Shown: positions 34,674 to 43,584, counted from the stretch's first letter. The stretch: 64,000 nt of DNA from Bacillota bacterium (GCA_023390175.1 JAEWDK010000015.1:1-64000), one strand, 5' to 3'. Program-made: numbers and translations. Notes: generated by a model from the letters alone, not told the origin.

Positions 34674-34702
34674 TTGACATACGGTTGGATTCATATAATA
34701 AT
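34674..34702 (+). promoter_or_regulatory. Promoter of the cobalamin operon
   Basis: TTGACA at 34674-34679 followed by the A+T-rich run CATATAATAATGATA; the -10 is TATAAT at 34694 (short 14-base spacer) or AATAAT at 34697 (17 bases). The riboswitch begins within 20 bases. Confidence 0.65.
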
Positions 34703-34718
34703 GATAGGTAATTAAATA

Positions 34719-34863
34719 GATTTACGGAAAGGGAATGCGGTTTTATGCCGCAGCAGCCCCCGCTACTGTAAGAAGGACTTCAGCACGCAACAAACGGTCA
34801 CTGGCTTTGCCGGGAAGGCCGCGTGCGAGGGATGAATTCAAGCCAGGAAACCTGCCGTAAATC
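34719..34863 (+). promoter_or_regulatory. Cobalamin riboswitch
   Basis: Contains the conserved aptamer blocks in order: GGAAAGGGAATGCGG, CAGCCCCCGCTACTGTAA, and the B12 box AAGCCAGGAAACCTGCC. The P1 stem is GATTTACGG (34719-34727) with CCGTAAATC (34855-34863). There is no T-tract terminator before the ATG at 34894, and AATCC (34860-34864) can pair with GGATT next to the ribosome binding site, so control is probably at translation. It should lower expression of the downstream uptake genes when cobalamin is plentiful. Confidence 0.96.
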
Positions 34864-34893
34864 CTGTTTTAAAATTTAGTCGGAGGGATTAAA

Positions 34894-36339
34894 ATGAAAA
34901 CGAAAAAAATCACGGCACTGCTGTGCGCGCTCGCCTTGGTGTTTTGCACCGCCGCAAGCGCCTTCGCAGCAGAAAACACGGACTGGCCCCAATTCTTAGG
35001 TTCCCCTGCAGCTGCCGGATTAACGGCGGCCCAAACGCCCCAAAGCGCAACCGGAGCCGAACTGGCCTGGTCGGACAAGCACACCGTCACCAGCGAGTTC
35101 AACGGCATGAAATTTGAAAACAACGCCTGCGGAACCCCAATCACGGTAGGAAACTACCTTTATTTGACCGTTTCCGACGGCAGGCTGTTAAAATTAGACA
35201 CGACGACCGGAAAAGTTGCCGCGACTGCCGCGTGCAAAAATATTCCGGCTTATTTTTCCCAAATTGCTTACGGCGACGGCAAAATTTACGTGCCGCAGCA
35301 AACGGCAACAGGGGTACGGGTTTCCGCATTTAACGCCGAAAATCTTGCTCTGATTTGGCAAAGCGACGAAATTACGCACGGCACAGCCGCGCAGCAAGTT
35401 TCTTCCCCCATCACGTATTATAATCATCACGTTTATTTTGGCACCTATACGCAGGATATGACCACTTACGCTTATACCTCCGGCGTGTACGCGTGCATTG
35501 ATACAAACACCGGAAAAACCGCATGGCAGCAGCCAACCGACACCGCGGGCTACTACTGGAACGGCGGCGCGGTTGTCGGCACGGCAATCGCGGTTGCGGA
35601 CTCCAGCGGCAATATTACCGCCTTCGGACTGACCGACGGCAAAAAGATCAGCTCCGTTTTTGCAGGGGGCCCGGTGAGTTCCACCCTTTGCTACGCAGAG
35701 GGCAGAATTTATGCTTCCCTGAAATCCGGTTTTGTTTATTCCGCCAAGGCGGACACCAACGGCATGATTTACGGCAGCTCCGCCGTAAAATCCGCTCAGT
35801 TGGGCAACAATATCACGTCCAGCCCCGTGGTTTACAACGGCAGGCTTTACGTGGCGGGCGGCGGCTACGGTGCAACAACGCCATTTTCCGTTTTGGACGC
35901 CGCAACGCTCAAAACAATTTATCAGATTCAAGGGATCAAGTCACAATCTTCCCCCCTTGTGACCACCGCATATGCGACGGATAAAAACAAACACGAGGTT
36001 TATATCTACATTTCAAATTATGGAACGACAGATCAGAACGGCAGCTTCACAAAGGATTCCTCCTGCGTTTATGTAATCCGCGACAGTGAAGGTCAGACAA
36101 AAGCATCGTATGAGACTCTGTTTACCCCGGCGATTGCACAATCCAGTTCACAGAGCCTTACGCCTTCCAAGGACGGAATGCTGTTCTATTTTAACGACAG
36201 CGGAACCATGTACGCCATCGGCAAAAAAGCCCCGCTCGCTTCCCCGAAAACCGGAGAAGCTCCGGCTGTGTCGGTCATGGTTGTTATGGCTGTCAGCGGC
36301 GCGGCTGTTCTGTTGCTGAAAAAGAAAACAAAAGAATAA
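34894..36339 (+). CDS. Wall-anchored PQQ-like beta-propeller protein under B12 control
   Basis: A 481-residue secreted protein. A signal peptide (KKITALLCALALVFCTAASAFA, cleaved after AFA) is followed by WD/PQQ-type repeats: DWPQFLGSPAAAG, WSDK, LKLDTTTGKVAA, ACIDTNTGKTAWQQP, TAFGLTDGKKI, and ...VLDAATLK, seven or eight blades. The C-terminus has SPKTGE, a hydrophobic helix and KKKTKE, a sortase sorting signal. It has no dehydrogenase active-site motif, so it is likely a binding scaffold. As the first gene after the cobalamin riboswitch, it probably captures cobalamin or a B12-carrying partner on the cell wall. That role is inferred from position. Confidence 0.85.
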   Translation: MKTKKITALLCALALVFCTAASAFAAENTDWPQFLGSPAAAGLTAAQTPQSATGAELAWSDKHTVTSEFNGMKFENNACGTPITVGNYLYLTVSDGRLLKLDTTTGKVAATAACKNIPAYFSQIAYGDGKIYVPQQTATGVRVSAFNAENLALIWQSDEITHGTAAQQVSSPITYYNHHVYFGTYTQDMTTYAYTSGVYACIDTNTGKTAWQQPTDTAGYYWNGGAVVGTAIAVADSSGNITAFGLTDGKKISSVFAGGPVSSTLCYAEGRIYASLKSGFVYSAKADTNGMIYGSSAVKSAQLGNNITSSPVVYNGRLYVAGGGYGATTPFSVLDAATLKTIYQIQGIKSQSSPLVTTAYATDKNKHEVYIYISNYGTTDQNGSFTKDSSCVYVIRDSEGQTKASYETLFTPAIAQSSSQSLTPSKDGMLFYFNDSGTMYAIGKKAPLASPKTGEAPAVSVMVVMAVSGAAVLLLKKKTKE

Positions 36340-36372
36340 AAAACCGGGCTGCGGAAAAGTTACGCAAGAACA

Positions 36373-36441
36373 GCGGGCAAACCCGCATTTTTGACAGCGC
36401 TTTATCGGCAGCCTAAGGGGCAGGTGCGCAAACCTGCCCCT
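36373..36441 (+). terminator. Two tandem hairpins after the propeller gene
   Basis: GCGGG-CAAA-CCCGC followed by ATTTTT (36373-36392), then AGGGGCAGGT and its exact complement (36416-36441) followed by ATTATTATC. They stand between the first and second genes of the B12 operon and could cut the amount of downstream transcript, or the DUF4430 gene may use a second promoter near TTGACA at 36391. Confidence 0.7.
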
Positions 36442-36472
36442 ATTATTATCTTATGTTATATTGGAGAACAAT

Positions 36473-37159
36473 ATGAAATATAAAATTCTTGCTGTGCTGT
36501 GCGTATTCTGCATGCTAGCGGGGTGCAAAATCGAGCTGCCGGCACAGGCAAGCAGCGCACCCGCCAATTCCGCCGAAAGCTCCCGGGCGGTTTCCGCCCA
36601 AACAGCCGGTTCTTCTTCGGAAGTTTCTTCCGCACAGGCCGGCAGTACCGCTTCCGCGGTTTCCTCCGCTGCTGCAAGCGCTGCATCCAAAGCCGTAAAC
36701 CAAGCTGCAGCTTCAAGTGCGCCGGTTTCGAAAACTCCAGCAGCTTCCAAACCTGCTGCCCCGGCAGCAAGCCAGGCAAAAGAGCAAAGCTGCACCCTTT
36801 CCATCTCCTGCAGCGACATTTTGAAGAATGCAGGGAAATTCAGTGCGGACCAACTAAGCGCCGTGCCAAAAGACGGTATCATCTACGCGGCGAAAAGCAT
36901 TCGCATTCAAGACGGGGACACCGTTTTCGACGTGCTCCTGCGCGAAACAAAAGCAAACGGAATCCCAATGGATCACGCCGCCTCCCCCGCATTTCAAACG
37001 GAATATATTAAAGGAATCGCCAACATTTATGAAAAGGACTTTGGAGCGACAAGCGGCTGGATGTACGTGGTGAACGGAAAACAGCCCGCTGTTGGCTGCG
37101 GCAGCTACAAACTGAAAAGCGGCGACAAAATTCAGTGGATTTTCCAATGCGGCACCTAA
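36473..37159 (+). CDS. DUF4430 (transcobalamin-like) lipoprotein
   Basis: A 228-residue lipoprotein. Start at ATG 36473, with TTGGAG upstream. The lipobox is MLAGC (Cys about 18). Residues 20-105 are a Ser/Ala-rich spacer (SSAPANSAESS and similar), then a compact C-terminal domain: YAAKSIRIQDGDTVFDVLLR, IKGIANIYEKDFGATSGWMYVVNG, YKLKSGDKIQWIFQ. This is the DUF4430 fold, the same as the beta domain of intrinsic factor and transcobalamin. Set in a B12 riboswitch operon ahead of an ECF transporter, it is a strong candidate for a cell-surface cobalamin-binding protein. Confidence 0.88.
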   Translation: MKYKILAVLCVFCMLAGCKIELPAQASSAPANSAESSRAVSAQTAGSSSEVSSAQAGSTASAVSSAAASAASKAVNQAAASSAPVSKTPAASKPAAPAASQAKEQSCTLSISCSDILKNAGKFSADQLSAVPKDGIIYAAKSIRIQDGDTVFDVLLRETKANGIPMDHAASPAFQTEYIKGIANIYEKDFGATSGWMYVVNGKQPAVGCGSYKLKSGDKIQWIFQCGT

Positions 37160-37182
37160 CTGAAAATGAAAAAGAGAATGTT

Positions 37183-38064
37183 ATGACACAAAATTATTTT
37201 GGCGGGCTTCACCCGGCCATCAATTTTATCTATTTTACATCGGTAATCCTGTTTTCCATGTTTTTTATGCATCCTGTTTTTCTGGCGATTTCGCTTTTAT
37301 GCGGTTTTGCCTATTCCGTTGTACTTAATTCTAAAAAGGCGCTGCAGTTCGGGCTGAAATTTTTATTGCCGATGATGGTGGTGATGGCGGCTGCAAACCC
37401 ATTGCTGAACCACGCCGGAGCGACCATTCTGCTTTATGTCAACGACAATCCGCTTACACTTGAAGCCTGCATTTACGGAGCTGCCGCCGCGGTGATGTTT
37501 GCGTCCGTATTAATCTGGTTTTCGTGCAGCAACGCGGTAATGACAGCCGACAAATTCACTTATCTTTTCGGGCGGGTCATTCCGTCCCTCTCCCTGATTT
37601 TTTCAATGGTAATGCGCTTCGTGCCGCGCTTTAAGGCGCAGATCAAGGTGATTGCCGACGCACAGAAATGCATCGGCAGAGGGGTTGACTCCGGCAGCGT
37701 TCTGACCCGGGCGAAAAACGGGATTAAAATTCTCTCCATGCTGACCACATGGGCGCTCGAAAACGGGATTACCACGGCAGATTCCATGCGCGCACGAGGT
37801 CACGGGCTGCCGGGTCGCACCAGTTTTCGCATTTATCGGTTCGACAATCGGGATAAATCGACATTAATATTACTTATTGTATTAATTTCGACCGTTCTCT
37901 TCGGATTTTTTGCCGAAATAAACAATATCCGTTACTTTCCGTCGATTTCCGTCAAACCGGCCACGCCAATGAGTATTGTGATTTATGCGGCGTACTTTTT
38001 GCTCTGCGCATTTCCGCTTTTCATCAATGCAGTATTAGAGGTAAAATATCATGGCAATATTTGA
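37183..38064 (+). CDS. ECF transporter transmembrane subunit EcfT
   Basis: A 293-residue, about six-helix membrane protein of the EcfT/CbiQ family, the scaffold that joins the substrate-binding S subunit to two ATPases. Start placed at 37183; earlier ATGs run into the DUF4430 gene. The coupling-helix motif is SMRARGHGLPGRTSF (the A-R-G pattern of EcfT), and an earlier VLIWFSCSNAVMTADKF region is family-like. It overlaps the ATPase gene by 14 bases. Operon order is EcfT, fused ATPases, S subunit. Confidence 0.92.
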   Translation: MTQNYFGGLHPAINFIYFTSVILFSMFFMHPVFLAISLLCGFAYSVVLNSKKALQFGLKFLLPMMVVMAAANPLLNHAGATILLYVNDNPLTLEACIYGAAAAVMFASVLIWFSCSNAVMTADKFTYLFGRVIPSLSLIFSMVMRFVPRFKAQIKVIADAQKCIGRGVDSGSVLTRAKNGIKILSMLTTWALENGITTADSMRARGHGLPGRTSFRIYRFDNRDKSTLILLIVLISTVLFGFFAEINNIRYFPSISVKPATPMSIVIYAAYFLLCAFPLFINAVLEVKYHGNI

Positions 38065-39667
38065 ATTGGAACAGTTCAGCTTTACTTACCCCAATGAATC
38101 GGAACCGGCGCTGAACAACATCAGCCTGACGGTGGAGGAAGGCGAATTCCTTTTGATCTGCGGGATGTCCGGCTGCGGCAAAACCACCCTGCTGCGCCAG
38201 CTGAAGCCCGCGCTGACACCGCACGGAAAGCGCGGCGGCACGGTGCGGTTTTGCGGCAAGCCGCTGCAGGATTGGGATTTGCACACGCAGACCGCACAAA
38301 TCGGATTTGTCATGCAGTCCCCGGAATCACAGATTGTGACGGATAAGGTGTGGCATGAGCTTGCATTCGGGCTGGAAAGCCTGGGCTTTGACAGTCAGAC
38401 AATCCGCCTTCGCACGGCGGAAATGGCTAGTTTTTTCGGAATTGAAGCGTGGTTTGAAAAGGATGTTTCTTCCCTTTCGGGCGGGCAAAAACAGCTTTTG
38501 AACCTTGCCTCCATTATGGCAATGCAGCCGAAGGTACTGCTTTTGGACGAACCGACTTCACAGCTTGACCCTATTGCGGCGGCCGATTTTTTAGCGGCGG
38601 TAAAAAGAATCAATACCGAGCTTGGCGTTGCCGTCATCATCGTAGAGCAGCGGCTGCAGGACGTGTTCCCCCTTGCCGACCGGGTTGCTGTGCTGGACAG
38701 GGGAGTCGTTATAGCCGACGCACCGCCGCGCAGAGCAGGTGCGGAGCTAATGGAGAAACACCACCCGATGGCCGAGGCACTGCCCGCTCCGATGAAAATT
38801 TTCTGCAAAGTGCAAAGCGGCTCGGAGTGCCCGATGACGGTACGTGAAGGCCGCAATTGGCTGAATAGTCTGTTTAAGGGAGAAAAACTGAAATACGACC
38901 GAATCGAAGATACAACCAATAAGCCTCAGCAGGATGCGGCCGTTCAATTAAAGGATTGCTGGTTTGCTTATGACAAGGGCGGCCCGGACGTGATAAAAGA
39001 CCTTTCGCTTCATATTCCGAAAGGGGAGCTGTTTTGCATCTTAGGCGGCAACGGCACAGGTAAAACCACCGCGCTCGGCCTGATTGCGGGGCTGCACAAG
39101 CCCTACCGGGGTAAAATCACGGTAAACGGGCGCATTGCAATGTTGCCGCAGAATCCGCAGTCTTTATTTTTGAAAAGCACGGTCGGCGACGACCTTGCGG
39201 AGGTTTTGCCGCCGGACGAAAGCAAACAGCGTATCGCCGAAATCGCAAAATTGGTGGGAATTGAAGATTTACTCCACCGCCATCCCTATGACCTGAGCGG
39301 GGGCGAGCAGCAGCGCGCTGCGCTCGGCAAGGTGCTGCTTACCCAGCCGGACATTCTTCTTTTGGATGAACCGACAAAGGGGCTGGACGCCTTCTTTAAA
39401 ATTACGTTTGCAGGGATTTTGGACAAGCTGATTGATTCCGGCGTTACGGTCGTTATGGTGTCGCACGACATTGAATTCTGCGCGGAGCATGCCCGCACCT
39501 GTGCTCTGTTTTTTAGCGGCAACCTTGTCGCCAGCGGGCGGGCGCATGAATTTTTTGCCGGAAACAGCTTTTACACCACTGCGGCAAACCGCATGGCGCG
39601 CGGATTATTTTCAAACGCTGTTACGAACGGAGATGTGATTGCACTTTGCAGAAAAAATCAAGAATAA
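38051..39667 (+). CDS. Fused ECF transporter ATPases (two nucleotide-binding domains)
   Basis: A 538-residue protein with two ABC ATPase domains in tandem. First domain: Walker A GMSGCGKTTLL (about 37-47), Q loop MQSPESQIV, signature LSGGQKQL, Walker B LLLDEPTSQLDP. Second domain (from about 300): Walker A GGNGTGKTTAL, LPQNPQSLF, LSGGEQQRA, LLLDEPTKGLD, and the H loop VSHD. It supplies the EcfA and EcfA' pair as one chain. It overlaps EcfT and the S subunit gene, so the complex is made in fixed ratio. Confidence 0.94.
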   Translation: MAIFELEQFSFTYPNESEPALNNISLTVEEGEFLLICGMSGCGKTTLLRQLKPALTPHGKRGGTVRFCGKPLQDWDLHTQTAQIGFVMQSPESQIVTDKVWHELAFGLESLGFDSQTIRLRTAEMASFFGIEAWFEKDVSSLSGGQKQLLNLASIMAMQPKVLLLDEPTSQLDPIAAADFLAAVKRINTELGVAVIIVEQRLQDVFPLADRVAVLDRGVVIADAPPRRAGAELMEKHHPMAEALPAPMKIFCKVQSGSECPMTVREGRNWLNSLFKGEKLKYDRIEDTTNKPQQDAAVQLKDCWFAYDKGGPDVIKDLSLHIPKGELFCILGGNGTGKTTALGLIAGLHKPYRGKITVNGRIAMLPQNPQSLFLKSTVGDDLAEVLPPDESKQRIAEIAKLVGIEDLLHRHPYDLSGGEQQRAALGKVLLTQPDILLLDEPTKGLDAFFKITFAGILDKLIDSGVTVVMVSHDIEFCAEHARTCALFFSGNLVASGRAHEFFAGNSFYTTAANRMARGLFSNAVTNGDVIALCRKNQE

Positions 39668-40374
39668 CGTGGCGCGGATTTCTGGCAGCCGCCATTGTGC
39701 TGGTTGCGGTGCCCGCCTCCGTTTTATACGGCGTAACCGCGCTGGACGACAGAAAATATTTATTTGTCAGTTTGGTCGTTCTCGTTTGCTCCATGCTCCC
39801 GTTTTTCATCCTGTTTGAGCACCGAAAGCCGCAGGCGCGCGAACTGGTTACGCTCGCCGTACTATGCGCCATTGCGGTGGCCGGCCGCGCTGCCTTTTAT
39901 ATGCTGCCCCAGTTCAAACCCGTGGCCGCGATTGTAATCATAACCGGAGTTTGTTTGGGTGCGCAGTCCGGATTTTTGGTCGGCGCGGTCAGCGCGTTTG
40001 TTTCCAACTTTTTCTTCGGCCAGGGGCCGAACACACCGTGGCAGATGTTCGCGTTCGGGATGATCGGATTTTTAGCCGGTGCTCTGTATGAGTACGGCAT
40101 TTTGAAAAGCAATCGCCTTTCGCTGTGCATTTTCGGGGGATTGACCACGTTCCTGCTGTACGGCGGCATTGTGAATTTCGGTACGCTGCTTATCAGCGGA
40201 ATGCCGCTGACGTTCCCCTCTTTTTTTGCTGTCTGCGCAACCGGGGTTCCGTTTGACGCTCTGCATGCGGCGGCAAGCGTGGTATTTTTATTCTTTATCT
40301 CCCAGCCGATGATTGAAAAGCTAGAGCGTATGAAAACAAAATACGGATTGCTTCAAAAAGAGGATGACAAGTAA
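39646..40374 (+). CDS. ECF transporter substrate-binding (S) subunit, probably for cobalamin
   Basis: A 242-residue, about six-helix membrane protein. It appears to start at TTG 39646, inside the end of the ATPase gene, with GGAGAT upstream at longer spacing than usual. The core FYMLPQFKPVAAIVIITGVCLGAQ and SAFVSNFFFGQGPNTPWQMFAFGMIGFLAG is typical of S subunits of the kind found with B12 riboswitches (CbrT group), with the conserved small-residue helix that contacts EcfT. Riboswitch context makes cobalamin or cobinamide the expected ligand. It ends in a very strong terminator. Confidence 0.88.
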   Translation: MQKKSRITWRGFLAAAIVLVAVPASVLYGVTALDDRKYLFVSLVVLVCSMLPFFILFEHRKPQARELVTLAVLCAIAVAGRAAFYMLPQFKPVAAIVIITGVCLGAQSGFLVGAVSAFVSNFFFGQGPNTPWQMFAFGMIGFLAGALYEYGILKSNRLSLCIFGGLTTFLLYGGIVNFGTLLISGMPLTFPSFFAVCATGVPFDALHAAASVVFLFFISQPMIEKLERMKTKYGLLQKEDDK

Positions 40375-40396
40375 AATTACTTGTCATCCTCTTTTT
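40355..40396. terminator. Terminator of the cobalamin operon
   Basis: The last codons and stop of the S subunit gene form the left arm: AAAAAGAGGATGACAAGTAA pairs exactly with the following 20 bases after a two-base gap, ending in eight T. Symmetric enough to work for the minus strand too. Confidence 0.92.
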
Positions 40397-40524
40397 TTTG
40401 CGCTGTTCCGCAGAAGTTTATAATTCAGATTATTTCGGCAAAATCCGACCAAACTTCACCCTGAATTCGACTTAAAATGATACTGTGAACCGAAGTGACA
40501 AGCAGATCAGCTTGCCTGTTGAAT

Positions 40525-41964
40525 TCAGCACTTTTTGATCACTCTTGCAAAGAACTCAGCGGCTTTCCCGATTTTTTCCGCCGGAATCCGCTCGTTCAAG
40601 CCGTGAATGCGCCCCCGCTCCTCTTTGGACAGCTCCATTGCGGAAAAGCGAAGCACGTTATCGCAGATTTTGCAGAAGTGCCTTGAGTCACTGCAGGCAA
40701 CCATCATGTACGGCGCAACGATAACCTTCGGCCACGTTTCGCTGACCGCGGACTTCACCAGCGCCCACTGCGGGCTGCTGATGTCGGCATAAGGGGACGG
40801 GTCTGTTCCCTGCACCCGGCTAATTTCCACATCGCTGTCGTTCATTACCTCTTTCAAATATTGTGTTGCGGAGTCCATCGTTTCCCCGCGCAGAATACGC
40901 AGATTTGCGGTCATTTTCGCTTCGGGCGGGAAAACGTTCGGGGCGTTGCTGCCCTGCATCATGGTAAAGGAACAGGTCGTGCGCATCAGCGCGTTCAGCT
41001 CGCCGCCCGATTTGGCGCAAATCAGCTTCAGCACCGGCAAAAAGCACCACAGATTTGCAAAAACCAGCTTTAAGCCGAAACCGGAATAGCGGCCGAGCGT
41101 GTCAAACATCTGCGCGGCAGCCGGTGTAAGCTTTGCCGGAAACGGATGGTTTTCCGCTGCCACAACCGCTTTGCACAAAGTGCCGACCGGATTTTTCACC
41201 GGCGGCGCGGAGGTGTGGCCGCCTCGGCTTTTGACCTTGAATTCCAAGTCCATCTGCCCTTTTTCGCCGATACCGATTACCGCACATTTTTCTTTCACAC
41301 CGGGGAACACCTTTTCTACAATTGCGCCGCCCTCGTCAAGCACAAGCGCCGGTTTTACGCCGCGCCGTTCCAGCTCAGCCACAATTGCCGGCGCGCTGGG
41401 TCCCATAATTTCTTCGTCTCCGGAAAAGGAAAAATAAATATCATTCTGCGGTACAAAGCCCTGCTTCATCAGCAGCTCCGCAGCTTCCAGAATCCCGCAG
41501 AGCGTTCCCTTGGTGTCGAGCGTACCGCGCCCCCACAAAACGCTGTCCGCATCCAGTTCGCCGCAGAACGGCGGTTTCTCCCAGCCTTCGCCGTCGGCAG
41601 TCACCACATCATAGTGAGCCATCAACACGGTCGGATTTGCGCTTTGCCTGCCCTTCCAACGGTAAAGCATCCCGGTTTCCCCGATGAATTCGCGCGGGCA
41701 GTTTTTTGTTACCTCCGGGTACAAAACCGGCAGAAGGTTTTGGAACGCTTCAAACTGGCTTTTGTCCACCAGTTCGGCATTGCGGCTGGAAACGGTGCGA
41801 AGGCGCACCATCTGGGCCAAATGCTCCGTTGCAGCCGCAGTGTCCAGTTCGATTTTTTCGGCACTCTGTTCCTTTTCTACCGGCGGGCGGAACAAAAGCG
41901 CCCGAACAACGATCACGGCGATAAAAACAACCAGCAGCCCTAAAATAATCCAAAATGCAGTCAT
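40525..41964 (-). CDS. M20-family peptidase with N-terminal membrane helix
   Basis: A 479-residue zinc peptidase of the M20 group (carboxypeptidase PM20D1/CPS1-like). Residues 4-25 are a membrane helix (FWIILGLLVVFIAVIVVRALLF), then the catalytic domain: metal ligand His in LMAHYDVV, bridging Asp in GRGTLDTKG, catalytic Glu pair in SGDEEIMG, Asp/Glu in VLDEGG, lid domain with GGHTSAPP, and a late His near SRHF. It cleaves peptides or N-acyl amino acids. The membrane helix would place the enzyme at the inner or outer face. It is the last gene of the operon with two integral membrane proteins. Confidence 0.9.
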   Translation of the reverse strand: MTAFWIILGLLVVFIAVIVVRALLFRPPVEKEQSAEKIELDTAAATEHLAQMVRLRTVSSRNAELVDKSQFEAFQNLLPVLYPEVTKNCPREFIGETGMLYRWKGRQSANPTVLMAHYDVVTADGEGWEKPPFCGELDADSVLWGRGTLDTKGTLCGILEAAELLMKQGFVPQNDIYFSFSGDEEIMGPSAPAIVAELERRGVKPALVLDEGGAIVEKVFPGVKEKCAVIGIGEKGQMDLEFKVKSRGGHTSAPPVKNPVGTLCKAVVAAENHPFPAKLTPAAAQMFDTLGRYSGFGLKLVFANLWCFLPVLKLICAKSGGELNALMRTTCSFTMMQGSNAPNVFPPEAKMTANLRILRGETMDSATQYLKEVMNDSDVEISRVQGTDPSPYADISSPQWALVKSAVSETWPKVIVAPYMMVACSDSRHFCKICDNVLRFSAMELSKEERGRIHGLNERIPAEKIGKAAEFFARVIKKC

Positions 41965-41968
41965 TGCT

Positions 41969-42637
41969 TTAAACCTTTCCTTTCTTGTAAAGGATTCTCG
42001 CCGCGCCGATGGAAATCAGCGCACCCACGGGAACCAGCACGCTGACTGAATTGGCAAGCGCCGGCACCGCGATAAACAGCGCAATCATTACGACAAGGGG
42101 TGTAACGGCTACCTTCCAGTTTTTTGCAATATATACCACACCGAGCGCACCGAACAGCGCGGGCAGAATATTTTTAAACGCTGGCTGCAGTACGGGTGAA
42201 TTCAGCACCGGGGCCATCTGTGTAAAAAGCAAAACGCCGACCGCTAAAATGATGGTGGTAACAATGGAGGTGGTCGCGATTGCAATCGTAGAAATCACCT
42301 CTCCCTTTTCGCTGCCGGGTTTAACATCTGCCGCCTGCATTGCGTTAATCGCGGCGGGTGCTTTCAGATTTGTGATATTGCCCGTTACAAAGGCGAGGTA
42401 TGTTCCGCCGCTTCCGAGCATCGGCGCGTAAGTAAACACTTCAATGGTGCAAACGACCCAGTAGATCGGCGCAACACCCAAAAGCCCCTTTAATACAGGA
42501 ACAACACCCGGCCACGCGTTAAAATACACACACATGGACACCGGCACAAGCAGCATCATAATCAGCGCCGAAACCATCCAGATTCTTCCGTAAGTATGTA
42601 CTTGGTCTTCGTAACTTTTTATTTTTTCACGCATCAT
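41969..42637 (-). CDS. Integral membrane protein partner of DUF5058
   Basis: A 222-residue protein with about six helices (ALIMMLLVPVSMCVYF, VAPIYWVVCTIEVFTYAPML, TTSIVTTIILAVGVLLF, ILPALFGALGVVYIA, and VALIALF-like). The SGGTYLAFVTGNITNLKAPAA loop with many small residues resembles the re-entrant region of a transporter. Start has AAGGGGG upstream. It sits 10 bases after the DUF5058 gene and 4 before the M20 peptidase. Likely the second half of a two-protein transporter for peptides or amino acids, inferred from position. Confidence 0.7.
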   Translation of the reverse strand: MMREKIKSYEDQVHTYGRIWMVSALIMMLLVPVSMCVYFNAWPGVVPVLKGLLGVAPIYWVVCTIEVFTYAPMLGSGGTYLAFVTGNITNLKAPAAINAMQAADVKPGSEKGEVISTIAIATTSIVTTIILAVGVLLFTQMAPVLNSPVLQPAFKNILPALFGALGVVYIAKNWKVAVTPLVVMIALFIAVPALANSVSVLVPVGALISIGAARILYKKGKV

Positions 42638-42647
42638 CTTTTCCCCC

Positions 42648-43364
42648 TTATTTCAGCAACTGCGCCGGCAAAACATTTGCATATAAAACGGACAGCGCCA
42701 TTGCGCCCAGCATACTGATGGGCAGCGCAAAATTTTCAAGCCATTTCACATTTTTTACTTTTACAAGAATTCCGCAAATACCCATAATGGCTGCAGAGCT
42801 GATTAAAGTAAGAATAGACAGCAGCCCGCCGGAAACACCCATGCCGAGGAATGCGGCGATCATGCCCAAAAACATGGCCGTCAGGAACAGGTCGCCCCAT
42901 TTGTTGTCTTTCTTCTGAATTTTATGGATGCCGCCCTGAATCTTCTTTAAAAATAACGGGATGATAATGAGCGGCGTAATACAGCCAAGCGTCATAACCC
43001 ACGCAACCGTGCTGAACGCGGCAGGGTTGGAAACCGGGCTGGAAATACTCTCCCCCAGTGCATTGAGCGCTGCGGTCGCAGCCGGAAGCTCATAAGTAAC
43101 CGCGCCGATTACGCTCAGCCGTATCCAGGGCAGCGGAAGGCCCAATGAATAGGACAGGGTAATTAACCCCAATAAAATGGAGACGGACGGCAGAATCGCA
43201 AAAACAGCGCTGGAAATGATGGTTTTTTTGATTGCAGCGCCGTCAACGCCAAGCTCTTTCCCCCGCTTGGCCGCTTTCATCAGGAAGTATAGGGACTGGG
43301 CTATTACAAAGATAGCTACAAATCCGCCGAGCAAATACATAAAGGTGCCATTCTTAAAGTCCAT
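42648..43364 (-). CDS. DUF5058-family membrane protein
   Basis: A 238-residue membrane protein with about seven helices. Start at 43364, with GAGGAGGG upstream. It begins MDFKNGTFMYLLGGFVAIFV and continues KKTIISSAVFAILPSVSILLG, VTYELPAATAALNALGES, and SGGLLSILTLISSAAIMGI, which I recognise as DUF5058. Function is not known; it usually sits beside a second small membrane protein and a peptidase, as here. It heads the operon after a row of hairpins at 43403-43524. Confidence 0.75.
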   Translation of the reverse strand: MDFKNGTFMYLLGGFVAIFVIAQSLYFLMKAAKRGKELGVDGAAIKKTIISSAVFAILPSVSILLGLITLSYSLGLPLPWIRLSVIGAVTYELPAATAALNALGESISSPVSNPAAFSTVAWVMTLGCITPLIIIPLFLKKIQGGIHKIQKKDNKWGDLFLTAMFLGMIAAFLGMGVSGGLLSILTLISSAAIMGICGILVKVKNVKWLENFALPISMLGAMALSVLYANVLPAQLLK

Positions 43365-43402
43365 AGTTGCCCTCCTCAAGTTAATGATTATGATTTACAG
43401 TT

Positions 43403-43524
43403 ATTCTATCATAAAAGCGAAGCTTTTGTGATAGAATCGTCCATCTCCGGTGGTCGCCGTGCAAACGGCGACCACCGGAGGGACATAAAATTCGATATAA
43501 TAACCGCCATGTGGTTATTATATC
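43403..43524 (-). promoter_or_regulatory. Row of three perfect hairpins before the DUF5058 operon
   Basis: Three adjacent stems: 43403-43437 (16 pairs, one G-T, 3-base loop), 43445-43480 (16 exact pairs CTCCGGTGGTCGCCGT with a GCAA tetraloop) and 43494-43524 (12 exact pairs, 7-base loop). The nearest is 39 bases from the start codon of DUF5058. No T tract follows them. They may form a regulatory leader, an mRNA-stability element, or the trace of small palindromic repeats. Confidence 0.6.
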
Positions 43525-43584
43525 ATATTCGAAACAATAACAGGAACTATTTCGCCAGATTATGGAAAACAAAACAATTGTAGA

